DNA from: Crocinitomicaceae bacterium
GTDB lineage: Bacteria > Bacteroidota > Bacteroidia > Flavobacteriales_G > Salibacteraceae
Assembly (NCBI GenBank): GCA_002713215.1
Contig: PAVO01000053.1
Span: 1-64,000, forward strand
Reading direction: 5' to 3'
DNA length: 64,000 bases
Shown here: in pieces, positions 41,168 through 51,671 of the stretch
Position numbering within the stretch: the stretch's first letter is position 1
Layout of the letters: the number at the start of each line of letters is the position of its first letter
Notes under the pieces: generated by a model
Databases searched by the model: none
Told to the model about the DNA's origin: nothing
Seen by the model: the letters and a program-made list of their open reading frames with translations, nothing else
Made by a program: the position numbers and the translations under genes

Positions 41168-41877
41168 GATTTTCGTTTTTGTGAATCTGGTGAATCAATA
41201 GTTTTTTGACCTAAATCGCAGGTGTTACAGTTATTTATGAATGAATCGCTCGACGGAGCCGCATATTCTACAGCATAACTTATTCCGGCAAAGTCTTTTT
41301 CCAACACATGCAGAATGGCTTTAAGCGCATTTTGATAAATGTTTCCACCCTCTATATGTTCAGATATAAGCACCTTGTGCTTTCTTTTTAGAATTCGCTT
41401 TCGGATTTCAATGCGCGAAGCTTCAAATTCTTCGAGCATTTTCTTAACCGCAGGAATAAGTACCAACACCGCCATTTCGTTTCGGAGTTCGTCGTCGTCC
41501 GTGTTGTGCATCAGTGCAAGCACATGAGGCAAGTTGTCGGGCAATTCGTCTCCACAATCGTGATTTACTTTTCGCTGTTCATTTTTCATTTGAACCAGAA
41601 AAGCACCACGCTTGTAGTCTTCGCCAAAAAGCACATAACCTAAATCGAGGAAGCAAATGGCCTGAATATGAAATGTTTTGCTAAATATTTCCTCAATTTC
41701 GAAAAGTTCTTTTCGATGGACCAACTCAATAAACGGATCAAGTTCTTTGGCCGCGTGAGGGTAGTGGTTCCTGAGAAATTCCCAGGCCTTGTTCACTTCT
41801 TCTTTGTACCCTTCTTCGGGGTATTTAAAGAGGTTTCCAAGCAGTGGATAATGTTTATATGTGTTTGTAGTAGCCAT
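41164..41877 (-). CDS. narJ: Nitrate reductase assembly chaperone
   Basis: A 237-residue TorD/NarJ-type chaperone, close to the usual length. FKYPEEGYKE near the start and CFLDLGYVLFGEDYKRGAFL, then DELPDNLPHVLALM match the family. It helps fold NarG and insert the Mo cofactor. It lies between narH (gap of 1 bp) and narI (4 bp overlap), in the order narGHJI. Confidence 0.9.
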   Translation of the reverse strand: MATTNTYKHYPLLGNLFKYPEEGYKEEVNKAWEFLRNHYPHAAKELDPFIELVHRKELFEIEEIFSKTFHIQAICFLDLGYVLFGEDYKRGAFLVQMKNEQRKVNHDCGDELPDNLPHVLALMHNTDDDELRNEMAVLVLIPAVKKMLEEFEASRIEIRKRILKRKHKVLISEHIEGGNIYQNALKAILHVLEKDFAGISYAVEYAAPSSDSFINNCNTCDLGQKTIDSPDSQKRKS

Positions 41878-41878
41878 C

Positions 41879-43372
41879 TTATGCTCCTCTTTCAGGTCTC
41901 ATTTTAAAACCAAATCCGGTTTCGCCTTTGGCGTCAGCAGTAGCTTCCAGCATTTCTATAGATTCTTCTCTATGCTCGGGTGGAATTACAAATCGTTCCT
42001 CAAAGGTTGCTAAAGAAGTCAATCGGAAAATAGCATCAGCGGTATCAGCATTCACTTTGGACTTAGCCATAAGCTCTTTTACTTCCTCGTCAGACATGTC
42101 ACCCACAGTAGTATTTCTTCTGTGAAGTTTTACACTCATCAGTTTTTCGTAAACCTCTGTTACCCTTGCTGTATCACCAGCGGTGAACAAAGAAGCTAAG
42201 TACTTCATGGGTAAACGGTTCTGATCGATTCCGGGGAACATTTTTTCAGAAGCTGTTTGGTAGGTTCCATCACCGTCTACCTGAGCCATTGCAGGAAGCA
42301 TTGGCGGAACGTAGAACAGGTTAGGAATGGTTCTGAACTCAGGGTGAAGCGGCAAGGCAATTCCCCATTCTTTTACAAATTTGTAAACCGGAGAACGTTG
42401 TGCTGCTTCAATGGTAGAATCATGAACCCCAGCTTTTCGGGCTTCTTCAATTACTTTAGGATCATTGGGATCCAGGTAAATGTCCAGTTGCTTTTGAACC
42501 AATTCGTTTTCGTTGCAAGAGGCAACTGCTTCAATTTTATCGGCATCGTAAAGCATTACACCCAAGTAGCGTATTCTACCCACACAAGAGTGCATGCAGG
42601 CAGGTGCCTGACCAGACTCCAAACGTGGATAACACAGAATACACTTCTCAGATTTACCAGTGTGCCAGTTGTAGTAGCTCTTTTTGTAAGGACATGCCGT
42701 TACACACATTCTCCAGGCTCTACATCGATCTTGATTGATCAGGACCACACCGTCTTCACCTCTTTTGTATAAGGCTCCTGAAGGACAAGAACCGACACAG
42801 GCGGGGTTTAAACAGTGATTACAAATTCTGGGTAGATAATGGAAGGTCATTTGCTCCAACTGGAACATGGCTTCCTGTTCGGAAGGGCTCAAGTCTTTGA
42901 AGTTGACATCCTTTCTGGCATAATCGGGAGTACCACTTAAATCATCATCCCAGTTAGGACCCGATTTAATGTCGATAGGCTCACCGGTTACCAACGAAAC
43001 GGCACGGCCAATTGGCTGATCGTCTCCTTCAGGTGCGGTAAATAAATCCTGGTACTTATATGCCCAGGGGTGGTAGTAGTCTTCCAATACCGGCATGTGC
43101 GGATTGTGAAAGATGTTCTTCAACCCTTTCAGTTTTCCGGCACCTTTTAGCGATACGGAGTTTCCGTTTTTCTCCCATCCACCTTTGTATATGTCCTGGT
43201 CTTCCCATTTGGTAGGATAACCTGTTCCCGGTTTGGTTTCCACATTGTTCCACCACATATACTCTGCACCTCTACGGTCTGTCCAGATGTTTTTACAGGC
43301 AACTGAACAGGTGTGGCACCCGATACATTTATCGAGGTGAAAAACCATTGAAACTTGTGCTCTTACGTCCAT
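41879..43372 (-). CDS. narH: Nitrate reductase beta subunit
   Basis: A 497-residue four-cluster Fe-S protein. Cysteine groups: CIGCHTCSVACKN (16-26), CNHCLNPACVGSCPSGALY, CRAWRMCVTACPYKKS where Trp replaces the second Cys (marking the 3Fe-4S cluster, as in E. coli NarH), and CILCYPRLESGQAPACMHSC. No signal peptide, so cytoplasmic. It passes electrons from NarI to NarG. Confidence 0.95.
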   Translation of the reverse strand: MDVRAQVSMVFHLDKCIGCHTCSVACKNIWTDRRGAEYMWWNNVETKPGTGYPTKWEDQDIYKGGWEKNGNSVSLKGAGKLKGLKNIFHNPHMPVLEDYYHPWAYKYQDLFTAPEGDDQPIGRAVSLVTGEPIDIKSGPNWDDDLSGTPDYARKDVNFKDLSPSEQEAMFQLEQMTFHYLPRICNHCLNPACVGSCPSGALYKRGEDGVVLINQDRCRAWRMCVTACPYKKSYYNWHTGKSEKCILCYPRLESGQAPACMHSCVGRIRYLGVMLYDADKIEAVASCNENELVQKQLDIYLDPNDPKVIEEARKAGVHDSTIEAAQRSPVYKFVKEWGIALPLHPEFRTIPNLFYVPPMLPAMAQVDGDGTYQTASEKMFPGIDQNRLPMKYLASLFTAGDTARVTEVYEKLMSVKLHRRNTTVGDMSDEEVKELMAKSKVNADTADAIFRLTSLATFEERFVIPPEHREESIEMLEATADAKGETGFGFKMRPERGA

Positions 43373-43404
43373 AATCTACTTGTTATTTACGATTTGTGAT
43401 TTGT

Positions 43405-46400
43405 TTAATATTCTACTTTATCCATTCTACGTACCAGTACGTGTGTATCTCGGTTTACCCCTACAGGTCCCCAGTAATTGAAGTGGTAGGTAAACTGTCC
43501 ATATCCACCGCACATTAAGTTTGGCTTCAGGTGAACCCGCGTAAACGAGTTGTTCATTCCACCTCGCATGGGCTGCCCTTTCGGACCTCTTCTTTCCTGA
43601 GATTTGGCAATGTTGTAGGTACGCTCTACTGCGTGATACACCAGGCAAACTCCTTTTGGAATCCTTGCACTTACACAGGCTCGGGTAACGTAGGTTCCGT
43701 GGTCGTTATACACTTCCACGTGATCGTTATCCTTAATTCCAAGTTCTTCCGCATCCTGCTCACTCAACCAGCAAGGTTCAGCTCCGCGGGATAGGGTCAA
43801 CATTCTTAGTGTATCTCCATAGGTAGAGTGAATGTGCCATTTTCCGTGGGGAGTCAGGCAGTTCAACATTCGGGCTTTACCATCATTAATGGTTTGCCTT
43901 AAATCGCCATAAGCCTCCGGAGTAGGAGAGGGCTTGTAAGTTGATAGATGCTCTCCAAAAGCAATGTAGGCGTCGTGATCTAAATAGAAGTGCTGACGTC
44001 CGGTAAGCGTTCTCCATGGAACCAGCATGTCTACGTTGTAGGTGTAGGCCGCATAGGTTCTACCGTCGTGCATAAGACCAGACCACAGTGGAGAGGAATT
44101 ATAACGCTTAGGTTGAGATTGTAAATCGCGGTACTCCATATCAATTTGTCGATATTCGGTTCCCAATTCTCCAATTTCCGGAACACCAATTTTCTCTGAC
44201 ATGTTTTTGTAACAGCGTTCTGTCAGCTTACCATTGGTAAGGGTTGAAAGCTTGAGGATAGCATTAATAGCCTCTACATCGGATTTTAATGAAGGATAAG
44301 TTTCCCCATCCAATTGCTGTACAACACCGCCTTGCTTCTGGTCTACCATTTCTTCGTAGACATCAGCACATTGGTAGCTGTTTCCGTGCGCACCTAAACC
44401 AGTCTTCTTAATGTTATCGCCCAGGGCAATAAACTTCTCGTAGACCTTGGTATAATCCCTTTCTACAAATGCAATTTTGTGCATGGTTTTTCCGGGAATA
44501 GGCTCACATTCTCCCTTGCTCCAATCCAATAATCGAGGCTGGGTAATTTCATCTGCACTATCGTGAGACAGCGGAACGTTTACCACATCCTTCATAGGCT
44601 TGGGAAGGTATCGCTTAGCCATTTCGCTCATTTTCTTGGCCAACGCCTGGAAAATTTGCCAATCCGTTTTAGACTCCCAAACCGGAGGAATAGCCTCTGA
44701 CAATGGGTGAATAAAAGAGTGCATATCGGTAGAGTTGATATCTGCTTTTTCGTACCAGGAAGCGGTAGGCAAAACAATGTCAGAATACAAGGCTGAGGTA
44801 TCCATACGGAAGTTGATATCGATTACCAAATCCATTTTACCTCTTGCACCGTCTTCTTTGTAGGTTATATCTTTTACAATATCTCCCGCTACTTCGTCTG
44901 CAATTTTATTGTTGTGGGTTCCTAAGTAGTGATCCAGGAAATACTCATGACCCTTGGCTGAAGTGCCAATTGCATTTCCTTTCCATATAAACCAGTTACG
45001 TGGGAAGTTGACTTCCTCATCCGGCTCCACAATGGAGTGTTTTAAATCACCACTTTTCAGTTGGTCTACAATATGGGCCCGCATGGCTTCATCGGTTGTG
45101 TGACCCGCTGCTTCTGCATCTTTTACAATTTCAAAATTGTTTTTGTTGTATTGAGGGTAGTAAGGCATCCATCCGTTTCGAACGGCTTTTACAGCCCAAT
45201 CGGCAGAGTGCATGTTCGCCAATTCATTTTCCGGAGCAGAGTTGTAATACTTCTGATTACCGTCGTATCTCCATTGACTGGAATTGATATAATGCCAAAT
45301 CGGTCCTTGTTGTAGACGAGGAACAGTTCCCCAGTCTTTAGAACTCATTATGGTTGCCCAGGAATCCATAGGAGCCAGTTTTTCCTGACCCACGTAGTGA
45401 TTCATTCCGCCACCATTTTTACCGTTACATCCGGTAAGCATTTGAGCCATAATGGCTGAACGATACATGAGGTTGTTGTGGAACCAGTGATTAATTGCTG
45501 CTCCGACAATGACCATACATTTACCTTCTGTGGTTTCAGCTGTACTAGCCCATTCGCGAGCCAACTGAATCACTTCTTTTTTACCAATACCAGTGAATAT
45601 TTCTTGCCAGGCTGGAGTATAAGCTTGATCCTTATCGTCGTATGACGTTGGGAATTCTCCTTCTAACCCTCTACCTACACCATATTGAGACATGGTAAGA
45701 TCGTAGATAGTTGCTACTGGGATTTTACCTCCATCAACCGTATCAATGTATTTAACCGGAACTCCGCGCAAGGCTTTTTTGTCCAATCCAAACTCGGTGA
45801 ATTCGACTTGAAGCACTTTTTCGCTTTTTTCCAAAAGGGTCAATTCCGGATCGTATGGTGTATTAAACTCACCATCTTCGTATTTCATGTTCCAGTTGCC
45901 CTTCTTGTCATCCCAGCGATGACCCATACTTCCTTTTGGCATTACCAAGTCACCGGAATCGGCATCGTAGTTTAGGAACTTCCAATCTCCATTGCTAACG
46001 TCTTTGTATTTAGCAACGCGATTGGCACGAACCATTCTGCCAGGTAAGAATTTCCCATCTTCTTCGTGTAGTTCAACTAAGAAAGGACAGTCGGTATATC
46101 GCTTAACGTAATCGATGAAGTAGGGAGTCTTCTTATTTACGTGATACTCCTGTAATATAACGTGAGTAACTGACATCCAAAACGCGCCATCAGAACCGGC
46201 ATGTGCAGGAATCCATTGGTCGGCATGTTTGGCAACCATACTAAAGTCAGGAGACATTACTACGGTTTTAGTACCGTTGTGCCTGGCTTCAGAGAAGAAG
46301 TGAATGTCCGGGGTTCTGGTCATTCCCAGGTTAGCTCCCATAGAGACAATAAACTTGGATTGATACCAGTCGGCACTTTCACAAACGTCAGTTTGTTCTC

Positions 46401-47049
46401 CCCAGATTTCAGGGAAGGCATTTGGTAAATCGCAGTACCAGTCGTAGAAACTCAGGTTAATACCTCCACAAAGCTGCAAGTAACGTGCACCAGAGGCATA
46501 ACTCAACATACTTTTCGCAGGAATAGGAGCAAAGCCCGTAATTCGATCGGAACCATATTTCTTGATTACATAAATATTAGCTGCTGTAATTAGCTCTTCT
46601 AACTCATCCCATTTTACACGTCGGAATCCACCTTTACCACGAGCACGTTGATAGCGATGGCGTTTGGCCGGATCTTCCTGAATGCTGGCCCATGCGGCAA
46701 CTGGATCTCCTGGGTTTTCGTCTTTAGCAGCACGATACAGGTCGATAAGTGCACCACGAATGATAGGGTATTTTACCCGAATAGGACTATAGAGGTACCA
46801 TGAGTAGGAAATACCCCGTTGGCAACCACGTGGCTCATAAGGAGGCACTTCTTTGTTGAATTGTGGGTAATCTACTTGCTGCAATTCCCATACAACGATT
46901 CCATCCTTTACGTGAATGGTCCAGGAGCAACCACCAGTACAGTTTACACCGTGGGTACTTCTAACCACTCTATCGTATTGCCATCTATTTCTATAAAATT
47001 CTTCCCACTTTCTTGTTTTGGGTGAAATGATGTCTTCAATCCAGCTCAT
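43405..47049 (-). CDS. narG: Nitrate reductase alpha subunit (molybdenum)
   Basis: A 1214-residue catalytic subunit. The Fe-S site is H33, C37, C41 and C76 ([11 protein letters not shown] and RGCQRG). The Mo ligand is D207 in [12 protein letters not shown], equal to Asp222 of E. coli NarG. No Tat signal, so it faces the cytoplasm. It reduces nitrate to nitrite. Second gene of the operon after the diheme cytochrome. Confidence 0.97.
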   Translation of the reverse strand: MSWIEDIISPKTRKWEEFYRNRWQYDRVVRSTHGVNCTGGCSWTIHVKDGIVVWELQQVDYPQFNKEVPPYEPRGCQRGISYSWYLYSPIRVKYPIIRGALIDLYRAAKDENPGDPVAAWASIQEDPAKRHRYQRARGKGGFRRVKWDELEELITAANIYVIKKYGSDRITGFAPIPAKSMLSYASGARYLQLCGGINLSFYDWYCDLPNAFPEIWGEQTDVCESADWYQSKFIVSMGANLGMTRTPDIHFFSEARHNGTKTVVMSPDFSMVAKHADQWIPAHAGSDGAFWMSVTHVILQEYHVNKKTPYFIDYVKRYTDCPFLVELHEEDGKFLPGRMVRANRVAKYKDVSNGDWKFLNYDADSGDLVMPKGSMGHRWDDKKGNWNMKYEDGEFNTPYDPELTLLEKSEKVLQVEFTEFGLDKKALRGVPVKYIDTVDGGKIPVATIYDLTMSQYGVGRGLEGEFPTSYDDKDQAYTPAWQEIFTGIGKKEVIQLAREWASTAETTEGKCMVIVGAAINHWFHNNLMYRSAIMAQMLTGCNGKNGGGMNHYVGQEKLAPMDSWATIMSSKDWGTVPRLQQGPIWHYINSSQWRYDGNQKYYNSAPENELANMHSADWAVKAVRNGWMPYYPQYNKNNFEIVKDAEAAGHTTDEAMRAHIVDQLKSGDLKHSIVEPDEEVNFPRNWFIWKGNAIGTSAKGHEYFLDHYLGTHNNKIADEVAGDIVKDITYKEDGARGKMDLVIDINFRMDTSALYSDIVLPTASWYEKADINSTDMHSFIHPLSEAIPPVWESKTDWQIFQALAKKMSEMAKRYLPKPMKDVVNVPLSHDSADEITQPRLLDWSKGECEPIPGKTMHKIAFVERDYTKVYEKFIALGDNIKKTGLGAHGNSYQCADVYEEMVDQKQGGVVQQLDGETYPSLKSDVEAINAILKLSTLTNGKLTERCYKNMSEKIGVPEIGELGTEYRQIDMEYRDLQSQPKRYNSSPLWSGLMHDGRTYAAYTYNVDMLVPWRTLTGRQHFYLDHDAYIAFGEHLSTYKPSPTPEAYGDLRQTINDGKARMLNCLTPHGKWHIHSTYGDTLRMLTLSRGAEPCWLSEQDAEELGIKDNDHVEVYNDHGTYVTRACVSARIPKGVCLVYHAVERTYNIAKSQERRGPKGQPMRGGMNNSFTRVHLKPNLMCGGYGQFTYHFNYWGPVGVNRDTHVLVRRMDKVEY

Positions 47050-47079
47050 AGTATATTGAGTTTATTTAATTCTTAGTTC

Positions 47080-47964
47080 TTATGAATTTACAGAGTCGTT
47101 GCCCTTTAATTGTCTTTTAAAAATGTCTGCTTTTACCGATTCTTTCTTACGATAACTCCACATGGCGTATATAATCACCAACCAAACAATGAGTCCTATA
47201 AAACCACCACCCAGTAGTTGAATGAATCCCATGCTACTGGTGTCAGCTTGTTCGGGTGAATTATTGTTAACCGTCTTAAAGAAGGCGGTAAGTTGCAGCA
47301 CTTCTTCATCGGTAAGTGATTTGCCATTGTAAGCATCGGCCATGGCAGGGAAGGGCGGAGCAGAAATAATACTGCTTACACCGGCGTCCAACAGTCTTCC
47401 ATGCACATCGGTTAGGTCTTTGGCTAATAATCCACCACTCATTACACCCGGGAAGGAAACATGGTGGCAGGTAACGCAAGATGGGCCACTGTTTACAAAT
47501 CGGCTTTCGCCGGTAAATAACAGTTGCCCTGCAATGGCATCTTCTTCGGTGTATTCCATTGGAGCTACTGGTTCTTCTTCTTCCGCTTCAGCAGTGGCAC
47601 CTTCAGCTGCGGCAGGTTTTCCAGGAATGATGGCTAACATGGCTTTGATTTCGTCATCAGACAAAAATCCAAATGCCGTCATTGGAAGTTTGTTGTACTC
47701 TTCGAAAATGGCAACGGCTTCGGCATCTCCATCGTTAACCATTTTCATTGGATCTTTAATCCAACTGATTAACCACTCCTCAGAACGTTTTTCATTAATC
47801 CCTTCCAATCCGGGACCAACCAATCGCTTGGAGCTTAATTTATGACATGAAGCACAGTTTGCTTTGAATAAGGCTTCGCCGTCTTGAGCGCTTGCCGGGA
47901 TTGAAATGAGCTGACCTCCTAAAATTAAACCAGCTGAAATACTTAATAGTCTTAGAATTCGCAT
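47080..47964 (-). CDS. Diheme cytochrome c associated with the nar operon
   Basis: A 294-residue protein from the ATG at 47964, which gives a signal peptide (LLSISAGLILGGQLISIPAS); the longer frame to 48045 overlaps the FNR-like site and is rejected. Two hemes, CASCHK and CVTCHH, sit in separate domains joined by an acidic AEAEEEEP linker, and a C-terminal membrane helix anchors it. First gene of the nar operon, 30 bp before narG. It may feed or relay electrons in nitrate respiration. Confidence 0.85.
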   Translation of the reverse strand: MRILRLLSISAGLILGGQLISIPASAQDGEALFKANCASCHKLSSKRLVGPGLEGINEKRSEEWLISWIKDPMKMVNDGDAEAVAIFEEYNKLPMTAFGFLSDDEIKAMLAIIPGKPAAAEGATAEAEEEEPVAPMEYTEEDAIAGQLLFTGESRFVNSGPSCVTCHHVSFPGVMSGGLLAKDLTDVHGRLLDAGVSSIISAPPFPAMADAYNGKSLTDEEVLQLTAFFKTVNNNSPEQADTSSMGFIQLLGGGFIGLIVWLVIIYAMWSYRKKESVKADIFKRQLKGNDSVNS

Positions 47965-48000
47965 ATCTGAAAGAGTAAATTGTTCTTCGAAATTCGAGGG

Positions 48001-48008
48001 TAAAAGTA
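48001..48008 (-). promoter_or_regulatory. Predicted -7 box of the nar operon
   Basis: On the minus strand it reads TACTTTTA, 7 of 8 positions of TAnnTTTG. Its centre is 34 bp from the centre of the FNR-like palindrome, close to the 32 bp at the methyltransferase promoter, which fits activation from near -41. Confidence 0.45.
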
Positions 48009-48031
48009 GATTGCGAAATACAATGCATACA

Positions 48032-48045
48032 ATGATGTGCATCAT
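48032..48045. promoter_or_regulatory. FNR/CRP-type palindrome ATGAT-N4-ATCAT (nar operon)
   Basis: It reads ATGATGTGCATCAT, a perfect palindrome 68 bp upstream of the cytochrome c ATG. It is the second of four copies in the window, all upstream of nitrate or aromatic amino acid genes. Confidence 0.7.
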
Positions 48046-48169
48046 AGAATGTATGATTCACCTCATGCTTTTCGAGGTTTTATTCGAGTTAAATCCATGA
48101 ATCGAATTAAAGAATATGATCTGAAATGTTTTTTTAGCTGATTTGATATGGCAGGTTATGGGAACCTTA

Positions 48170-48835
48170 CTAATGGCAATCATTCCATGATAGACGTTGG
48201 TAGTCGGAACCTTCTTTCCAGTTTCGTCTGCTCAATGGGTTTTGAGTAGCTGACCGAACATGGGCTTCATCAACATAACGAAGCATAAGATCAGCGTCTC
48301 GGTGGTCAGGGATTCCCAATCGCCGGCATTGAATAATGGAATTCGGTTGGTATCCTACATCTTCTATATAGAGGTGTTCGCGGTCGAATGGTTTTCCATC
48401 CCATTCTTTTACTTTAAGGTTTAATGCCCGGGCGAATAAGGATTGTCCCGCCAGAAGTTTATAATCAAGCCTCTGTCCTTTTGTACCGGGGTTAAGCTTA
48501 TGCATGGTTTCAAGAGCCACTTGATCGGATGTTGTATCAATCCAAGGGCGCCCTCCTTTAATTAGAACGGCATGACCATCGCCCTTAACACTTATATTAA
48601 AGGAATCTCCACCCTGGCTCATGTACATATATATGGTGCCTGGAGGTGCCCACATCGATTCTCTGGAGGGAGTTCTTCCGAGGTAGGAATGACTGGCTTT
48701 GTCAGCTCCGTAGGCTTCGGTTTCTACAATGGCAGAAGCCAGCCAGAAGTTCTTGTACTTTCTTCGAATGACCTTACCAACCAAATCTTTGGCAACAATT
48801 TCGGATGGACGATTAAAGAATTGTGATGAAAGCAT
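48170..48835 (-). CDS. 3-methyladenine DNA glycosylase (AAG/Mpg family)
   Basis: A 221-residue repair enzyme that removes alkylated purines. The family pattern is visible: VAKDLVGKVIRR, ASAIVETEAYGADKASHSYLGRTPSRESMWAPPGTIYMYM with the conserved catalytic Glu in VETEAY, and LLAGQSLFARALNLKV. Single gene with no neighbouring repair genes except the uracil-DNA glycosylase-like gene at 50711. Confidence 0.9.
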   Translation of the reverse strand: MLSSQFFNRPSEIVAKDLVGKVIRRKYKNFWLASAIVETEAYGADKASHSYLGRTPSRESMWAPPGTIYMYMSQGGDSFNISVKGDGHAVLIKGGRPWIDTTSDQVALETMHKLNPGTKGQRLDYKLLAGQSLFARALNLKVKEWDGKPFDREHLYIEDVGYQPNSIIQCRRLGIPDHRDADLMLRYVDEAHVRSATQNPLSRRNWKEGSDYQRLSWNDCH

Positions 48836-48850
48836 ACAATTTGTTGTTTC

Positions 48851-49738
48851 CTACTTTTCTTCAATCAGTGAGAAATTTTTCGAACTGTTAGAATTCATAT
48901 ACCCCGTAGTGTTCAAGCCCAAAATTCCATTGTAAGAGATCCATTTACCATTATCAATTGAAAACTCCGCCACCGCCTGATGGGTAAAATGCATAGTGGT
49001 TTCATTAGGTTTACTTGGGCCGGGCATAAACGAAATGTTAAACGTGCCTTGAACATACTCCTCCAAATTGTACTTTACAACAGCAATTTTTTCTCCTTTT
49101 ATTTTTTTTATTTCTGTTAGCGTAACTTCATTTGCTCTATGGGAAGAATCGCAAATAAAACCAGCGCCATTGGCAATAAAATTAACGTCAAGAGACCACG
49201 AATCTCCTACCTGAACAGGATAGGGAGGAAGTTGAAAGAAAAAAGCCACCAAATTCTTCTGGGAGCTCTTTAACCAAAAACTGTGAATGTTTCCGTCCGA
49301 ATAAACTGATCCTCTTAGACTAATTCCTTGATTCAAGGACCTAGCCCTGGCCAATACTTCGTTTATTTTTTTGTCATTGCTATCCAATTCAGTTGTATCT
49401 AATTCTTCTTTAGGTCGCATTTTCATTGTAATATCTACGATACCTTCTTGGCTACTAGTCAATGCAGTGATAAGATCTATATTCTGATATGCTTGATTAA
49501 TCTTTTTAAAATATTGGCTCCCATCTTCATTCTTGTCATTGGTGCTATCATTCAAGACACCAAAAATGTTTTTCATTTCGAATTTAAATACCGAAGTATC
49601 AATTTCCTTCATGACGGTCAGGTAGGTTAGGGTATCGCCGTCTTTTATTTTCCAGTTTAATTCGACTGACTTGTTTTTCTGGCTTAACGCATATAAACCT
49701 ATAAATAGCGTGATAGTTAATAAGAGTGCTTTCCTCAT
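48851..49738 (-). CDS. Hypothetical secreted protein
   Basis: A 295-residue protein with a signal peptide (ALLLTITLFIGLYALSQ). The mature part alternates beta strands (WKIKDGDTLTYLTVMKEIDT, YPVQVGDSWSLDV, VVKYNLEEYVQGTF) and resembles DUF6263-type secreted proteins, a weak assignment. No active-site motif. Downstream of the OmpA/TonB-C gene on the same strand, separated by 8 bp. Confidence 0.55.
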   Translation of the reverse strand: MRKALLLTITLFIGLYALSQKNKSVELNWKIKDGDTLTYLTVMKEIDTSVFKFEMKNIFGVLNDSTNDKNEDGSQYFKKINQAYQNIDLITALTSSQEGIVDITMKMRPKEELDTTELDSNDKKINEVLARARSLNQGISLRGSVYSDGNIHSFWLKSSQKNLVAFFFQLPPYPVQVGDSWSLDVNFIANGAGFICDSSHRANEVTLTEIKKIKGEKIAVVKYNLEEYVQGTFNISFMPGPSKPNETTMHFTHQAVAEFSIDNGKWISYNGILGLNTTGYMNSNSSKNFSLIEEK

Positions 49739-49746
49739 TGTTATAA

Positions 49747-50676
49747 TTATTCTTGTTGTTCAATCTGTTTTACTCCTCTCCCAAGGCAAATTCTTACTGG
49801 AAAGAAAAAACTGCTGGCCACTGGCTTTCCATCCTTTGTGGCTGGTTTCCACTGCGGCATTTCTCTAAAAACGCTCAAAATCGATTCGCCCGAAGGGTAT
49901 GGATTTGTTGGTTTGATGATACAATGATCTCTTGTCTGTCCGTTGCTGTCTACAATAAATTGAACATAGTACGTAGAATAATTATAGCCATCAATATGTT
50001 CTATTTTAAGGTTCTTACCCATGTATTCATAAAGTTTGGATTGTCCACCTGGAAATTCGGCAGGCTGATCGAACTCTTGCTTATTCAATTGTTTTCCCCT
50101 GGCCAGGGTTGTAGAATCACAGGTTAAACGTTGCATGTTTCTTTCGGCGTAATCCATCCTAAGAATAGTGATTTCTACCCTGCGGTTTTGTTGATAGGCC
50201 CTTTCCTTTTCTTCCTTTGACTGAAGCCGATCGATTTCTTGTTGGGTAATTAGCGGCTTACTTTTTCCATATCCTTTCGCAATCAACCGTTCAGGACTTA
50301 TTCCTTTGGAAATCAGGTGCTGCGATATACTTTTTGCCCTCGATTGGGAGAGGTCAGTGCAGCAATAATCACACTGTCTTTGATCGGTATGGACTCCAAT
50401 TTCTACAAGCAAACTGTCGTGTATTGTTAGAAACCGATAAATTGAATCCATCAAAGGATAGCTAAATTCAAGGATATCTTTTTTGGCCAATTGAAAAAGA
50501 ACATGTGGGTTAGGGGTATATACATCACCAACCTGAAACTTATTGGAATTGAGGTTGAAGGTATTTTTGCTGGTTAGAGTTTGGTTGGATACGTTCAATT
50601 CTCCGGAAACTGATTGAGTTATTCCGGTTAGTGAAAATAATGTTAGCAGGTGGATAGTAGCACAAATGCCTGGCAT
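49747..50676 (-). CDS. OmpA-like plus TonB-C-like fusion protein
   Basis: A 309-residue protein from the ATG at 50676 (the TTG at 50685 is not needed), with a signal peptide (CATIHLLTLFSLTGITQS). Residues about 65-165 are an OmpA peptidoglycan-binding domain (SQSRAKSISQHLISKGI, RLIAKGYGKSKPLI, NRRVEITIL). Residues about 200-300 match the TonB C-terminal domain (AEFPGGQSKLYEYMGKNLKI, FIVDSNGQTRDHCII, MPQWKPATKDGKPV). A TonB-C fused after an OmpA domain, with no proline spacer and no membrane helix, is unusual. Confidence 0.75.
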   Translation of the reverse strand: MPGICATIHLLTLFSLTGITQSVSGELNVSNQTLTSKNTFNLNSNKFQVGDVYTPNPHVLFQLAKKDILEFSYPLMDSIYRFLTIHDSLLVEIGVHTDQRQCDYCCTDLSQSRAKSISQHLISKGISPERLIAKGYGKSKPLITQQEIDRLQSKEEKERAYQQNRRVEITILRMDYAERNMQRLTCDSTTLARGKQLNKQEFDQPAEFPGGQSKLYEYMGKNLKIEHIDGYNYSTYYVQFIVDSNGQTRDHCIIKPTNPYPSGESILSVFREMPQWKPATKDGKPVASSFFFPVRICLGRGVKQIEQQE

Positions 50677-50710
50677 GGTTATCAAAAGTAAGCCAATTGG
50701 ATATTATTCT

Positions 50711-51283
50711 TTATTCTAATAGTTGACCAATTATGGCTTTAGCTTGTGGCAATAATTCTCTTTCAAACCAGGGGTTCTTTTTCATCCAGATATTGTTTCT
50801 GGGTGAGGGATGGGGAAGCACCAAATACCTCGGCAGGTAAGCCTCAAAATTTCTAACAGTTTCGGTAAGCGTCTTTTTCATTTGTTCCTTTAGGTAATAT
50901 TCCTGGGCATACTTTCCAATTAAGACGATTAGCTCAACCTCCTTTAAGTGATCGAATAATTGCTCGTGCCAAAGAGGAGCGCATTCTTTGCGTGGAGGTA
51001 AATCACCTGATTTTCCTTTGCCGGGGTAGCAAAACCCCATCGGGATGATCGCAATTTTCTTAGGGTCATAAAAGGTTTCGTTATTCAAATTCAACCATCT
51101 TCTTAAGTTTTCACCGCTTTTATCGTCCCAGGGAATTCCGCTCTCGTTTACCTTGGTTCCTGGCGCTTGGCCAATAATTACGATTTTGCTATTTGGGCTG
51201 GCTGAAAGTACTGGTCGTGGTGGAAAGGGGAGGTGTTGCGAGCAGACAGTGCAGTTTTTTATTTCGGAAAGCAAAGCATTCAT
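50711..51283 (-). CDS. Uracil-DNA glycosylase family protein
   Basis: A 190-residue protein of the UDG superfamily. The motif GQAPGTKVNESGIPWDDKSG is the family's motif 1 and LPHPSPRNNIWMKKNPWF the C-terminal His motif. Four cysteines at the start (CTVCSQ and others) may bind an Fe-S cluster, as in family 4-like enzymes, but the spacing is incomplete. It removes uracil from DNA. Single gene. Confidence 0.85.
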   Translation of the reverse strand: MNALLSEIKNCTVCSQHLPFPPRPVLSASPNSKIVIIGQAPGTKVNESGIPWDDKSGENLRRWLNLNNETFYDPKKIAIIPMGFCYPGKGKSGDLPPRKECAPLWHEQLFDHLKEVELIVLIGKYAQEYYLKEQMKKTLTETVRNFEAYLPRYLVLPHPSPRNNIWMKKNPWFERELLPQAKAIIGQLLE

Positions 51284-51671
51284 ATGAACCGTAATAGTAA
51301 GGAAAAATGACTTAGGTGATCTGATTTGATTTTACGGTGAATTTTTATCAAGATATGTTTTGGCATATTATAAGGAAACGGCTATTCCTGTGCAATTATC
51401 CGGAAACCTTTAATTCATCTTTCAACAAGTTGTTATTTACTGATCGTTAAATGTCGTTTACTGAAATTACGTCACAAATAATTGCGATGTATGCCTTCCT
51501 CATTACATTCGGGTTTAGGTCAGACGGCCACCTTAACTTTTTGCGATCATAGAGTTGGAATGGTTATTGACAAACTTATATCCGTGGCTTAAAAAAAATG
51601 GCAAATCGAAAGGGCCATTTCCACTTAACTTCGCGGCGAATTTTAAAATTATTAATCCCATTAGTACTACT
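51284..51671. other. Noncoding upstream region with a dispersed repeat
   Basis: This 388-bp gap holds the 35-bp repeat copy at 51434-51468, shared with 22570-22604. The longer ORF start at 51555 precedes the real signal peptide of the IPT protein and is not used. No gene is supported. Confidence 0.5.
51434..51468. repeat. Dispersed repeat, copy 2 (partner at 22570-22604)
   Basis: It starts TATTTACTGATCGTTAAATG and ends TTTACTGAAATT. About 30 of 35 positions agree by eye with 22570-22604, with CCGGAAA upstream in both. It is in the same orientation and is probably the end of a small dispersed noncoding repeat. Confidence 0.45.

Noticed and set aside
42257-42772. 171-codon plus-strand ORF opposite narH
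   Set aside because: Lies fully inside narH on the other strand; length is explained by narH codon use.
47342-47845. 167-codon plus-strand ORF opposite the diheme cytochrome
   Set aside because: Low-complexity translation antisense to a gene with two heme motifs.
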